In this document: positions 50,766-58,444 of the stretch, one piece after another
Numbering within the stretch: the stretch's first letter is position 1
Layout: each line of letters opens with the position of its first letter
Origin: an uncultured Oscillospiraceae bacterium
GTDB taxonomy: Bacteria; Bacillota; Clostridia; Oscillospirales; Oscillospiraceae
Length of the DNA stretch: 64,000 nucleotides
Assembly: GCA_910587255.1 (NCBI GenBank)
Contig: CAJUKT010000005.1
Coordinates: forward strand, 1-64,000
Direction: 5' to 3'
Made by a program: the position numbers and the translations under genes
The notes under the pieces: generated by a model
Database searches by the model: none
Seen by the model: the letters and a program-made list of their open reading frames with translations, nothing else
Told to the model about the DNA's origin: nothing

Positions 50766-52217
50766 TTACACCCGTTTCCACACCGCCCCACCGGGCACGT
50801 CGGTGATCTCAATGCCCTGGGCCTTCAGCTCGTCCCGGATGCGGTCGGCCTCGGCGAAGTTCTTCGACTTTTTGGCGTCCGCACGCTGCAATACCAGCGC
50901 GTCGACGGCCGGGTCGCCCTCGCCCTGGACGGTGAAGCCGCCGGAAGCCGCCGCCGTTTTGGCCTGGGCGGCCTCCTTCTCCCGCAGGGCCGCCGCCCGC
51001 TCCAGCAGGGACAGGGAGAGCACCGTGTCGAAGTCTGCCAGCACCGCCAGCTTGGCGGCGTCGTCCACCGGGGCCTTGAGCACGTCGTACAGGCAGGTGA
51101 CGCCCATGGAGGTATTCAGGTCGTTGCCCACCAGCTCCAGAAATTTTTCCCGGTACTGCCCGAGCACGGCGGGGTCCGCCGTCCCCTGGCCGGGGTCCAG
51201 GGCGGCGATGCGGCGGATGAGCTTGCCGTAGGCCCCCGCAGCGTTGTCCAGGTTCTCCCAGGAGAACACCAGCCCCTTGCGGTAGTGGCTTTGCAGGCAG
51301 AAGAAGCGGTAGGCCAGCGGGTCGTACCCCTTCTCCTCCAGCAGGGAGACGGTGAGGAATTCCCCCTTGGACTTGGACATTTTGCCGCTGTTGGTGTTGA
51401 GATGGTGGACGTGGAACCACTGCCGGCACCAGGGATGGCCCAGGTACGCCTCCGACTGGGCGGTCTCGTTGGTGTGGTGGGGGAAGGCGTTGTCCACCCC
51501 GCCGCAGTGGAGGTCCAGATACTCCCCGTTGAACTTCATGGAGATGCAGGAGCACTCGATATGCCAGCCGGGGTAGCCCACCCCCCAGGGGGAGTCCCAC
51601 TTCAGGGCCTGGTCCTCAAATTTGGACTTGGTGAACCAGAGTACAAAGTCGTTTTTATTGCGCTTGTTGGCGTCCTCCTCCACGCCGTCCCGGACGCCCA
51701 CCGCCAGATCGTCCTCGTCATGGTCGTTGAACACGTAATAGCGGCCCAGCCTGGAGGTGTCGAAATACACGTTGCCCCCGGCCACGTAGGCAAAGCCCTT
51801 GTCGATGAGGGAGGACACCACCTGGATAAATTCATCAACCAGGCCGGTGGCAGGCTGCACCACCTCGGGGGTCTTGATATTCAGCTTGGCGCAGTCGCTG
51901 AAAAAGGCGTCGGTATAGAATTTGGCGATGTCCATGACGGACTTGTTCTCCCGCTTGGCCCCCTTGAGCATCTTGTCCTCACCGGTGTCCGCGTCGGAGG
52001 CCAGGTGGCCCACGTCGGTGATGTTCATCACCCGGTTGACCCCATAGCCCTCGTAGCGCAGGAACTTCTCCAATACGTCCTCCATGATGTAGGAGCGCAG
52101 GTTGCCGATGTGGGCGAAGTGGTAGACGGTGGGGCCGCAGGTGTACATTTCCACCCGGCCGGGGGTGTGGGTGCGGAACTGCTCTTTTTTGTGGGTAGCG
52201 GAATTGTAAAGATACAT
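50766..52217 (-). CDS. cysS: Cysteinyl-tRNA synthetase
   Basis: 483 residues. Class I motifs FAHIGNLRSY (HIGH) and KMSKSKGEF (KMSKS), zinc-site residues in MYTCGPTVYHFAHIG and WHIECSCISMKF, and the C-terminal helical DALR-type domain. It charges tRNA-Cys. It lies 173 bases downstream of cysE on the same strand, with an R3 repeat between; the shared T-box would couple cysteine synthesis and charging. Confidence 0.97.
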   Translation of the reverse strand: MYLYNSATHKKEQFRTHTPGRVEMYTCGPTVYHFAHIGNLRSYIMEDVLEKFLRYEGYGVNRVMNITDVGHLASDADTGEDKMLKGAKRENKSVMDIAKFYTDAFFSDCAKLNIKTPEVVQPATGLVDEFIQVVSSLIDKGFAYVAGGNVYFDTSRLGRYYVFNDHDEDDLAVGVRDGVEEDANKRNKNDFVLWFTKSKFEDQALKWDSPWGVGYPGWHIECSCISMKFNGEYLDLHCGGVDNAFPHHTNETAQSEAYLGHPWCRQWFHVHHLNTNSGKMSKSKGEFLTVSLLEEKGYDPLAYRFFCLQSHYRKGLVFSWENLDNAAGAYGKLIRRIAALDPGQGTADPAVLGQYREKFLELVGNDLNTSMGVTCLYDVLKAPVDDAAKLAVLADFDTVLSLSLLERAAALREKEAAQAKTAAASGGFTVQGEGDPAVDALVLQRADAKKSKNFAEADRIRDELKAQGIEITDVPGGAVWKRV

Positions 52218-52245
52218 GATATTTTATCCTCCGTTTTGTAATGTT

Positions 52246-52430
52246 GTCACGCTGCGCCTGTTCGAGACGCGCGGTTTTCGTCGAAGCAAAGTCCGCTTTA
52301 CTCCGTTTCCGCCTGCGGCGAAAACTGCGTTCGCTCCCTTGCTTTTCCTCTCCCCACAAAGCCAAAGGGCGGCTTTGCGGGGGCCCCGTCTTAGGTGTTG
52401 CAAGCTCCATCCGCGCTGCTCACGACGGCT
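52246..52430 (-). repeat. R3 dispersed repeat, copy 3 (minus strand, 185 bp)
   Basis: On the minus strand it begins GCCGTCGTGAGCAGCGCGGA and ends GCGCAGCGTGACAAC, as copies 1 and 2 do. The middle is longer and has its own stem, CCCCGCAAAGCC with GGCTTTGTGGGG, shared with 54521-54600. The first bases encode the C-terminal tail and stop of cysE. Confidence 0.72.
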
Positions 52431-53065
52431 CCGCGCTTCTCGTCCAGCAGCTTTTCCAGCGCCTCCACCCGGTCCGACAGGGCGGCCAGCCGCTCCAGGG
52501 TGGGGTTTTTCACGCTGGTCTGGTCCACCTCGTCGGCGTAGTGGGTGGAGCGGCCCGCGATGCGCACGATCTGGGCGGGGATGCCCACGGCGGTGGCGTC
52601 GGGGGGCACCTCGGAGAGCACAACGGCGTTGGCGGCGATGCGGGCGTTGTCCCCCACCCTGAAGGGGCCCAGCACCTTGGCCCCGGTGGAGATGAGCACG
52701 TTGTTGCCGATGGTGGGGTGGCGCTTGCCCTGGTCCTTGCCGGTGCCCCCCAGGGTGACGCCGTGGTAGATCAGGCAGTCGTCCCCCACCTCGGCGGTTT
52801 CGCCGATGACGATGCCCATGCCGTGGTCGATGACCAGGCGGCGGCCGATTTTCGCGCCGGGATGGATCTCAATGCCGGTCCAGAACCGGCTCCACTGGGA
52901 TATCAGACGGGCCAGGAATTTCAGCCGGCGGCGGTACAAAAGATGGGCCAGCCGGTGGTAAAGGGTGGCGTGCACGCCGGGATAGAGCAGAAAAATCTCA
53001 AGCCTGCTGCGTGCCGCCGGGTCCCGGGCCTGGTAGGCCCGCAGAGTCTCGCCCAATCGGGTCAT
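52391..53065 (-). CDS. cysE: Serine O-acetyltransferase
   Basis: 224 residues. The left-handed beta-helix is clear: GIEIHPGAKIGRRLVIDHGM, GVTLGGTGKDQGKRHPTIGN and NVLISTGAKVLGPFRVGDNA; it contains the catalytic His of IDHGMGIVIGETA. It makes O-acetylserine for cysteine synthesis. Start ATG 53065 behind AAGGAGGG; the longer frame would begin within the T-box terminator. The last residues AVVSSADGACNT come from an R3 repeat. Confidence 0.94.
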   Translation of the reverse strand: MTRLGETLRAYQARDPAARSRLEIFLLYPGVHATLYHRLAHLLYRRRLKFLARLISQWSRFWTGIEIHPGAKIGRRLVIDHGMGIVIGETAEVGDDCLIYHGVTLGGTGKDQGKRHPTIGNNVLISTGAKVLGPFRVGDNARIAANAVVLSEVPPDATAVGIPAQIVRIAGRSTHYADEVDQTSVKNPTLERLAALSDRVEALEKLLDEKRGAVVSSADGACNT

Positions 53066-53101
53066 GAATATGGTTCCCTCCTTGAAGCTGTCGCGCTTCC
53101 C

Positions 53102-53340
53102 AAAATAAAAACCCCCCATGCCCGACGGCATGAGAGGCGGCGTTACCGCGGTTCCACTCTCGTTTCTCGCTCATGGCCGTGACGTGGCCGGACGGGGGGC
53201 TCCCAGGTCCCCCCGCGCTCCCGCTCGCATTTCGTCCGGCGCATCCCCGAGGGCCGCTTTCAGCCTGGACGGCCCCTCTCTGACGGCTACGCTTCCGAAC
53301 TACTTCCCGCGTTCATCGCGCTATTTCGTTTTCATACTGT
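53102..53340 (-). promoter_or_regulatory. T-box riboswitch, cysE-cysS
   Basis: On the minus strand the leader holds GATGAACGCGGGAAGTAGTT (stem I start), the T-box core GAGTGGAACCGCGG (53157-53146) and a terminator stem CATGCC/GGCATG followed by TTTTTATTTT (about 53135-53103). Uncharged tRNA would pair with the specifier and the T-box to favour read-through. TGC triplets at two places in stem I fit a cysteine specifier, but I could not fix which is used. Confidence 0.92.
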
Positions 53341-53346
53341 TTCAGT

Positions 53347-53375
53347 ATATTATCACACCCCTCGGAGGGTGTCAA
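53347..53375 (-). promoter_or_regulatory. Promoter for the T-box leader and cysE-cysS
   Basis: On the minus strand: TTGACA (53375-53370), 17-base spacer, TAATAT (53352-53347). Confidence 0.8.
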
Positions 53376-53486
53376 GAGAGGGAAAGATTTTTGCCCCCCT
53401 GGGGGAATGGGCCGCCGGGAACGGGGGAAAGAACCCGGGAGCGCCCATGGCTGAGAGGCTTCGGGCGTTCCCGGGCGCGCGGGCCC

Positions 53487-53515
53487 TTGCCAAGCGGGGG
53501 GAAGTCTGCTACAAT
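53487..53515 (+). promoter_or_regulatory. Promoter for the histidine-kinase-like gene
   Basis: TTGCCA (53487-53492), 17-base spacer, TACAAT (53510-53515); predicted transcript start near 53522, just before the Spo0A boxes. Confidence 0.7.
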
Positions 53516-53526
53516 GGAAGGAACAA

Positions 53527-53553
53527 TTCGACACTGTTCGACAAAATTCGACA
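53527..53553. promoter_or_regulatory. Three tandem Spo0A boxes
   Basis: TTCGACA at 53527-53533, 53537-53543 and 53547-53553 is the complement of the 0A box TGTCGAA. The three copies are perfect, separated by three bases, one per helical turn. Lying just downstream of the predicted transcript start they resemble the abrB arrangement, where phosphorylated Spo0A represses. Confidence 0.82.
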
Positions 53554-53656
53554 TAAGAGGAAGCGATTCCCAGGAGAGGCCGGGGGAAATCTGCATAGCA
53601 TAATACAGACGCAAAGGCTGTGCGCCGCGGGGCGCGGAAAGGAAGCGGTTTATAGG

Positions 53657-54454
53657 ATGGAGCGGCAGGAGCTGGACCAGGGGGCCGCACGGACGGCGGC
53701 AGAGCTGCGCATGCAGCTGGCCCAGATAACGGCGGCCAGCCAGCTGCTGGAGCGCACCGCCCGGGATGAGAAGAGCCGGAGCTATCTGGCGGCGATGAAC
53801 CAGGGGATCTGCCGGATGCTGCGCATCGTGGGCCGTTTGGAGATCACCGGCCGGCTGGGAGGAAAAGACCCCCGGCTGGAACGCGCCCCCGCCGACCTGG
53901 GCCGGCTGACGCAGGAGCTGGGGGAACGGCTGGCGGGGCTTTTGGAGTGCGCGGAAGTGAAGCTGGAGGTGAGCGCCCCGGAGGGGCTGTGGGCCTGGGT
54001 GGACGTGGAGCTGATCCGGCAGGTGCTGATGGAGCTGGTGGCCAACGCCGCCGCAGCGGGCAGGCGGGTGAGGCTCAGCGTGGAGCGGCTGGGGGAGAGC
54101 GCCGTGTTCACCGTGGAGGACGACGGGCCGGGAGTGGAGCCGGAGCGGCTGCACTACCTGTTTGACAGCGGGGGCCAGACGGCGCCCGACTGGCGGCGCG
54201 GGGGCGTGGGGATTGCCGTGGCCCGGAAGGCGGCGCAGCTCCACGGCGGGACGGTGATCGCCGACTGCGCGCCGGGTCAGGGGCTGCGGGCGGTGGTGTC
54301 GATCCCCCTGGGGGAGCCCGGAGAGGGGCTGCTGCGGGAGCCCGGCGCGGACTGGGACCGGGGCGGCTTTGACGACGAGCTGGTGGCGCTGAGCAAGCTG
54401 CTGCCCGCCTGGGTCTTTGGGCCGGAGCCCGGCGGGGACGAGCGTTTGAAATGA
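53657..54454 (+). CDS. Histidine-kinase-like ATPase lacking the phosphoacceptor histidine
   Basis: 265 residues. Residues about 10-70 look like a HisKA helical hairpin (TAAELRMQLAQITAASQLLE), but the H-box His is Ala, and no His occurs in the first 160 residues. The HATPase domain is intact: N box QVLMELVANAAAAG, G1 FTVEDDGPGVEPERL, G2 GGVGIAVARKAAQLHGGTV. There is no membrane segment. It may bind ATP and act as a phosphatase, scaffold or protein kinase, like SpoIIAB-type proteins, but this is not shown. ATG 53657 follows a weak AGG. Its promoter carries Spo0A boxes, so a link to entry into sporulation is likely. Confidence 0.82.
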   Translation: MERQELDQGAARTAAELRMQLAQITAASQLLERTARDEKSRSYLAAMNQGICRMLRIVGRLEITGRLGGKDPRLERAPADLGRLTQELGERLAGLLECAEVKLEVSAPEGLWAWVDVELIRQVLMELVANAAAAGRRVRLSVERLGESAVFTVEDDGPGVEPERLHYLFDSGGQTAPDWRRGGVGIAVARKAAQLHGGTVIADCAPGQGLRAVVSIPLGEPGEGLLREPGADWDRGGFDDELVALSKLLPAWVFGPEPGGDERLK

Positions 54455-54470
54455 AACCCATGCGGAGAGG

Positions 54471-54494
54471 CGCGCCTTCGGCGCGTTTCTTTTT
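54471..54494 (+). terminator. Terminator of the histidine-kinase-like gene
   Basis: Arms CGCGCC and GGCGCG with a TTC loop, followed by TTTCTTTTT. Confidence 0.75.
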
Positions 54495-54520
54495 GCCGTC
54501 AGGCGGAGAAGCCCGCAAGA

Positions 54521-54600
54521 AGGGGGCCCCGCAAAGCCGGTGTATGGCTTTGTGGGGAGAGGAAAGACGGCGGAACGAGCGAGCTTTCGCCTTTAGGCGG
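54521..54600 (-). repeat. R3-related fragment at the integrase 3' end
   Basis: GGCCCCGCAAAGCCGG, GGCTTTGTGGGGAGAGGAAA and CGAGCGAGCTTTCGCC match the inner part of R3 copy 3 (as read on the minus strand there). The termini are missing. The integrase stop codon lies in its right edge. Confidence 0.6.
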
Positions 54601-55654
54601 AGGTGAGGGATGTGGAGTCCGCCTTGACGACGTTGGCTACCGCCGCCAGCACCTCGCCGTGGGTCTGGTCAAACAGGTGGGTATAGATGCGCTGGGTGAT
54701 GCCGGGGCTGGCGTGGCCCATGGCCCGGCTGATCTGGTACATGGGCACCCGGGCGCTGTTGGCCATGCTGGCGAAGGTGTGGCGCAGGCCGTGAAAGGTG
54801 ATGGGCGGCAGGCGGTGCTCCCGCACAAAGGCGGCCAGGGAGGAGGACAGCGCGCTGGGACGGATGGGGCGGCCATCCATCCCCAGCAGCAGGAAATCGT
54901 CGGGGGAGCAGGGGAGGCCCTCCTGGCGGCGCTGGGTGCGCAGGGCGCGCAGGAGCTCCAGCAGCTCGCCCAGGGCGGCGATGGACAGGGTGCGGCAGCT
55001 GCCCGCGGTCTTGGGGGGCTTTTCCACCACCCGGGCCCCTGCGGCGGTGCGCACCCAGCGCACCGAGAGCTGGCCGGATTGAAGGTCCACATCCCGCCAG
55101 CGCAGGCCCAGGAGCTCGCCCCGGCGCAGGCCCAGGAAGCAGGCCAGCCGGACGGGCACCTCCAGGGAGGTGCCGTCCACCGCCTGGAGAAGCCGGGCCA
55201 GCCGGGCGGGGGTGTAGTAGACCGCCTCCGGCTCGGTGGGCCGGGGCGGGGTGGCCCGCTGGATGGGGTTGAGGGGGACGACCCCCTGGCGGAAGGCGGA
55301 CTTCAGGGCGGTGTGGAGCAGGATGTGGTGCTTGCGGATTGTGTTGGGGGACAGGCCCTTTTCGTCCGACAGCCATTGGTAGTAGCCGTTTACCAGCTGG
55401 GGGGACAGGTCGGACAGCCGCACCCGGCCCAGGGCCGGGACGATGTGCTTACGGATGATGCTGCTGTAGCCGCTGACGGTGGTATCTGCCCGGAAGGGCT
55501 CGATATCCCGCTCCATCCAAAGCTCCAGCCAGCGCTCCAGGGTGACGCCGGCGCCGACGGGAGGGGCGCAGGGAGGCAGCGGAAAGCCTACCGCGGGAAC
55601 GGGGGGGATGGGACGCAGAACCATGCGGCCGCTGCGGGGGGTGGTGTGTGACAT
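54593..55654 (-). CDS. Tyrosine recombinase (phage integrase family), orphan
   Basis: 353 residues. N-terminal SAM-like DNA-binding domain (VTLERWLELWMERDIEPFRA, SPNTIRKHHILLHTALKSAF), then the catalytic domain with the R in GLRRGELLGLRWRDVD, H-x-x-R in TFHGLRHTFASMA, H in MGHASPGI and the nucleophile Tyr in IYTHL. It is complete. No excisionase, phage, plasmid or conjugation gene is nearby and no attachment-site duplication was noticed, so it is either a remnant or a housekeeping recombinase. ATG 55654 follows AAGGAG. Confidence 0.93.
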   Translation of the reverse strand: MSHTTPRSGRMVLRPIPPVPAVGFPLPPCAPPVGAGVTLERWLELWMERDIEPFRADTTVSGYSSIIRKHIVPALGRVRLSDLSPQLVNGYYQWLSDEKGLSPNTIRKHHILLHTALKSAFRQGVVPLNPIQRATPPRPTEPEAVYYTPARLARLLQAVDGTSLEVPVRLACFLGLRRGELLGLRWRDVDLQSGQLSVRWVRTAAGARVVEKPPKTAGSCRTLSIAALGELLELLRALRTQRRQEGLPCSPDDFLLLGMDGRPIRPSALSSSLAAFVREHRLPPITFHGLRHTFASMANSARVPMYQISRAMGHASPGITQRIYTHLFDQTHGEVLAAVANVVKADSTSLTSA

Positions 55655-55779
55655 GGTAACAGCTCCTTTTTCTCTGTTTTGCGGCGGGCCGCAGGGTCCC
55701 CGGTGACGCCGCGTTATGATGGGATCTCTTGATTATAGAACGCAGGGAAGGGGGAGGGGAAGAGAAAAGGGCTTCCCTC

Positions 55780-55808
55780 TTGACTTTTCCCCCGTTTGGC
55801 AATACAAT
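55780..55808 (+). promoter_or_regulatory. Promoter for proS
   Basis: TTGACT (55780-55785), 17-base spacer, TACAAT (55803-55808). Confidence 0.78.
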
Positions 55809-55871
55809 AATGTGCACCTCTTTAGGATGTGGAGAAATCCTCATTTTAAAATATATAAAGGATGGATAGAC

Positions 55872-57314
55872 ATGGCACAGGACAAAAGCAAGCAGGTCAG
55901 CCAGATCACCGACATGGATGTGGATTTTGCCCAGTGGTACACCGACGTGTGCAAGAAGGCGGAGCTGATCGACTATTCCAGCATCAAGGGCATGTTCATC
56001 TACCGGCCCTACGGCTACGCCATCTGGGAGAACTTCCAGCGCGTGCTGGACGGGATGTTCAAGGAGACGGGCCATGAAAACGTCTACCTGCCCATGCTCA
56101 TCCCCGAGTCCCTGCTGCAAAAGGAAAAGGACCATGTGGAGGGCTTTGCCCCCGAGTGCGCCTGGGTCACCTGCGGCGGCAGCGAGAAGCTGGAGGAGCG
56201 TATGTGCATCCGCCCCACCTCCGAGACGCTGTTCTGCGAGCACTATAAGAATGTGATCCACTCCCACCGGGACCTGCCCAAGCTGTATAACCAGTGGACC
56301 TCCGTGTTGCGCTGGGAGAAGACCTCCCGCCCCTTCCTGCGCCACCGGGAATTTTTGTGGCAGGAGGGCCACACCATGCACGCCACCGCCGAGGAGGCCG
56401 TCCAGGAGACCGAGCGGATGCTGAACATCTACGCCGACTTCTGCGAGCGCTACCTGGCCATGCCGGTGGTGAAGGGCCGCAAGACGGAGAAGGAGAAGTT
56501 CTCCGGGGCCGAGGCCACCTATGCCGTGGAGTGCATGATGCACGATAAGAAGGCCCTTCAGGCGGGCACCTCCCACTACTTCGGGGACGGCTTCGCCCGG
56601 GCCTTTGATATCACCTTCGCGGGGAAGGACAACCTGCCCCACCACCCCTTCCAGACCTCCTGGGGGGTGTCCACCCGGCTGATCGGCGGGGTGATCATGA
56701 CCCACGGCGATAATAACGGACTGGTTCTGCCCCCCAAGGTGGCCCCCGTCCAGGTCATTGTCATCCCCGTGGCCCAGCACAAGGAGGGCGTCGTCGCCGC
56801 AAACGAGGCGGTGATGGAGCGGCTGAGGAAGGCGGGCTTCCGGGTGAAGATGGACGCCTCCGACAACTCCCCCGGCTGGAAGTTCGCCGAGTACGAGATG
56901 AAGGGCGTGCCCCTGCGCCTGGAGCTGGGCCCCAAGGACATGGAGAAGAACCAGTGCGTACTGGTCCGCCGGGACAGCGGGGAGAAGTCCTTCGTGTCCC
57001 TGGACGGCATTGAGGACACCGTGGCCCGGATGCTGGAGGATATCCACCAGGGCCTGTACGCCAAGGCGAAAAAGAACCTGGAGGACAACACCTACCCCTG
57101 CGCCACTCTGGAGGAGGTAGCGGAGAAGATGGCCTCCCGGGGCGGCTTCGCCAAGACCATGTGGTGCGGCGACCTGGCGTGCGAGGTGCGGATGAAGGAG
57201 GAGGCGGGGGTGTCCTCCCGGTGCATCCCCTTCCAGCAGGAGCATTTGGGCGACGTGTGCGCCTGCTGCGGCAAGAGCGCCAAGCACATGGTCTACTGGG
57301 GCGTGGCTTATTAA
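55872..57314 (+). CDS. proS: Prolyl-tRNA synthetase (eukaryote/archaeon-like type)
   Basis: 480 residues, the short ProRS form without the bacterial editing insertion. Class II motifs: [16 protein letters not shown] (motif 1 region), [32 protein letters not shown] (motif 2) and the motif 3 Arg in [20 protein letters not shown]. The C-terminal domain ends in a zinc-type [20 protein letters not shown]. It charges tRNA-Pro. Start ATG 55872; no strong T-box was seen in the short leader. Confidence 0.96.
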   Translation: MAQDKSKQVSQITDMDVDFAQWYTDVCKKAELIDYSSIKGMFIYRPYGYAIWENFQRVLDGMFKETGHENVYLPMLIPESLLQKEKDHVEGFAPECAWVTCGGSEKLEERMCIRPTSETLFCEHYKNVIHSHRDLPKLYNQWTSVLRWEKTSRPFLRHREFLWQEGHTMHATAEEAVQETERMLNIYADFCERYLAMPVVKGRKTEKEKFSGAEATYAVECMMHDKKALQAGTSHYFGDGFARAFDITFAGKDNLPHHPFQTSWGVSTRLIGGVIMTHGDNNGLVLPPKVAPVQVIVIPVAQHKEGVVAANEAVMERLRKAGFRVKMDASDNSPGWKFAEYEMKGVPLRLELGPKDMEKNQCVLVRRDSGEKSFVSLDGIEDTVARMLEDIHQGLYAKAKKNLEDNTYPCATLEEVAEKMASRGGFAKTMWCGDLACEVRMKEEAGVSSRCIPFQQEHLGDVCACCGKSAKHMVYWGVAY

Positions 57315-57382
57315 AGGATAAAGGGAATATTTTGAATGGGGCCAAAGCCCGGCGAAAGCGGGCGTGGGCTCCGAAGGGCTTT

Positions 57383-57414
57383 AAACGCCGTCCTGCCTAG
57401 GCAGGACGGCGTTT
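57383..57414 (+). terminator. Terminator-like palindrome after proS
   Basis: Perfect arms AAACGCCGTCCTGC and GCAGGACGGCGTTT around CTAG, 69 bases after the proS stop, with only a three-T end. Confidence 0.75.
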
Positions 57415-57491
57415 GGCAATGTTGCACAGACGGCTTTTTGCCAAAAGGGCGAAAACCGTGAAAAAACTTTGCCTTCCGGGCAAAAAAGTGC

Positions 57492-57521
57492 TTGACTTTC
57501 TGTGCGCCCCTGTTGTACAAT
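57492..57521 (+). promoter_or_regulatory. Promoter of the S10 operon
   Basis: TTGACT (57492-57497), 18-base spacer, TACAAT (57516-57521). Confidence 0.78.
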
Positions 57522-57527
57522 AGTCAA

Positions 57528-57832
57528 GCGCCTGTAAAGGCGCACTGCGATGATGCGGGAGATTGCTCGCCTGGCGAGGTAACTTCCGCGGAGTATGTCC
57601 GTAAGATCGGGCGGCTGAGAGGCTCATTCCACGGCGTATATCGCCCTGGGTGGGTAGAACCGGCCTGCTTTGCGCCGGTTTTATTCATGCCGGGGAGTGA
57701 TACGCACGGAAACGTGGACTGAATCGCTCTCACCGTACGAAGCAAGGAACGCCCGAGCCGCCGTGAGCAGGCGGGGCGTGCCCAGAGGACGAAGCTCGAA
57801 ACGTCAACTTCGTATGTCAAGGAGGAAACACA
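57528..57832 (+). promoter_or_regulatory. S10 operon leader with attenuator-like hairpin
   Basis: About 305 untranslated bases before rpsJ. Several local stems are visible (GCGCC around 57535, GGAGATT region 57560-57600), and AACCGGC (57658-57664) pairs with GCCGGTT (57674-57680) followed by TTTAT, like an intrinsic terminator. Ribosomal protein feedback, for example by L4 or S10, through this leader is plausible but not shown. Confidence 0.6.
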
Positions 57833-58144
57833 ATGGCAGCAAAAGAAATGATCCGCATCCGGCTGAAGGCCTATGACCACCAGCTCATCGACCAGGCCGC
57901 CGAGAAGATCGTGGACACCGCCAAGCGCAGCGGCTCCGCCGTCTCCGGCCCCATCCCCCTGCCCACCAAGAAGGAAGTGGTCACCATCCTGCGCTCCCCC
58001 CACAAGTACAAGGACTCCCGGGAGCAGTTCGAGCGCCGCACCCACAAGCGGCTGATCGACGTGGTGAAGCCCTCCCCCAAGACGGTGGAGGCGCTGATGA
58101 GCCTGGAGCTTCCCGCCGGCGTGGAGATCGAGATCAAGCTCTGA
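57833..58144 (+). CDS. rpsJ: 30S ribosomal protein S10
   Basis: 103 residues: [60 protein letters not shown]. First gene of the S10 operon; ATG 57833 follows AAGGAGG. Confidence 0.98.
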   Translation: MAAKEMIRIRLKAYDHQLIDQAAEKIVDTAKRSGSAVSGPIPLPTKKEVVTILRSPHKYKDSREQFERRTHKRLIDVVKPSPKTVEALMSLELPAGVEIEIKL

Positions 58145-58152
58145 GCGTCCAA

Positions 58153-58276
58153 GCCGTCGTGAGCAGCGCGGATGGGCCGAAGCGAGGGCAAAAGCCCAAG
58201 GAGGGCCGGCGGCCCGGATGGGTTTTGCCCGAGTCGGAGGGAAGCCGCGCGTCGCGAACAGGCGAGGCGTGACAAC
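58153..58276 (+). repeat. R3 dispersed repeat, copy 2 (124 bp)
   Basis: It begins GCCGTCGTGAGCAGCGCGGA nine bases after the rpsJ stop and ends GAGGCGTGACAAC. The stem is GGGCAAAA (58186-58193) with TTTTGCCC (58223-58230), a compensated change from GAGCAAAA/TTTTGCTC in copy 1. The 300-base rpsJ-rplC gap (58145-58444) is unusually long for this operon because of it; nothing else was recognised in 58277-58430. Confidence 0.75.
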
Positions 58277-58444
58277 AGCGGGCGGCGGAACGGGGCCGGA
58301 ATGTACGCCTCTCGCAGTCCCCGCCGCCAACCAAGTGAGTACCGCAGTCCGCCGCGTTTTGAGGCGGACGGGTCAAGTTGAAAAACCAATGGGAGCCCAA
58401 TGCCCACGTTTTTCAACCAATAACCTAATCAAGGAGGAATACAC

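Noticed and set aside
54593..55654. Prophage or integrative element
   Set aside because: Only the integrase is present; neighbours on both sides are chromosomal genes and no structural, replication or transfer genes were seen.
57383..57414. Long perfect palindrome as a mobile element end
   Set aside because: Its size and position 69 bases after proS fit a terminator, and it is not repeated elsewhere in the window.
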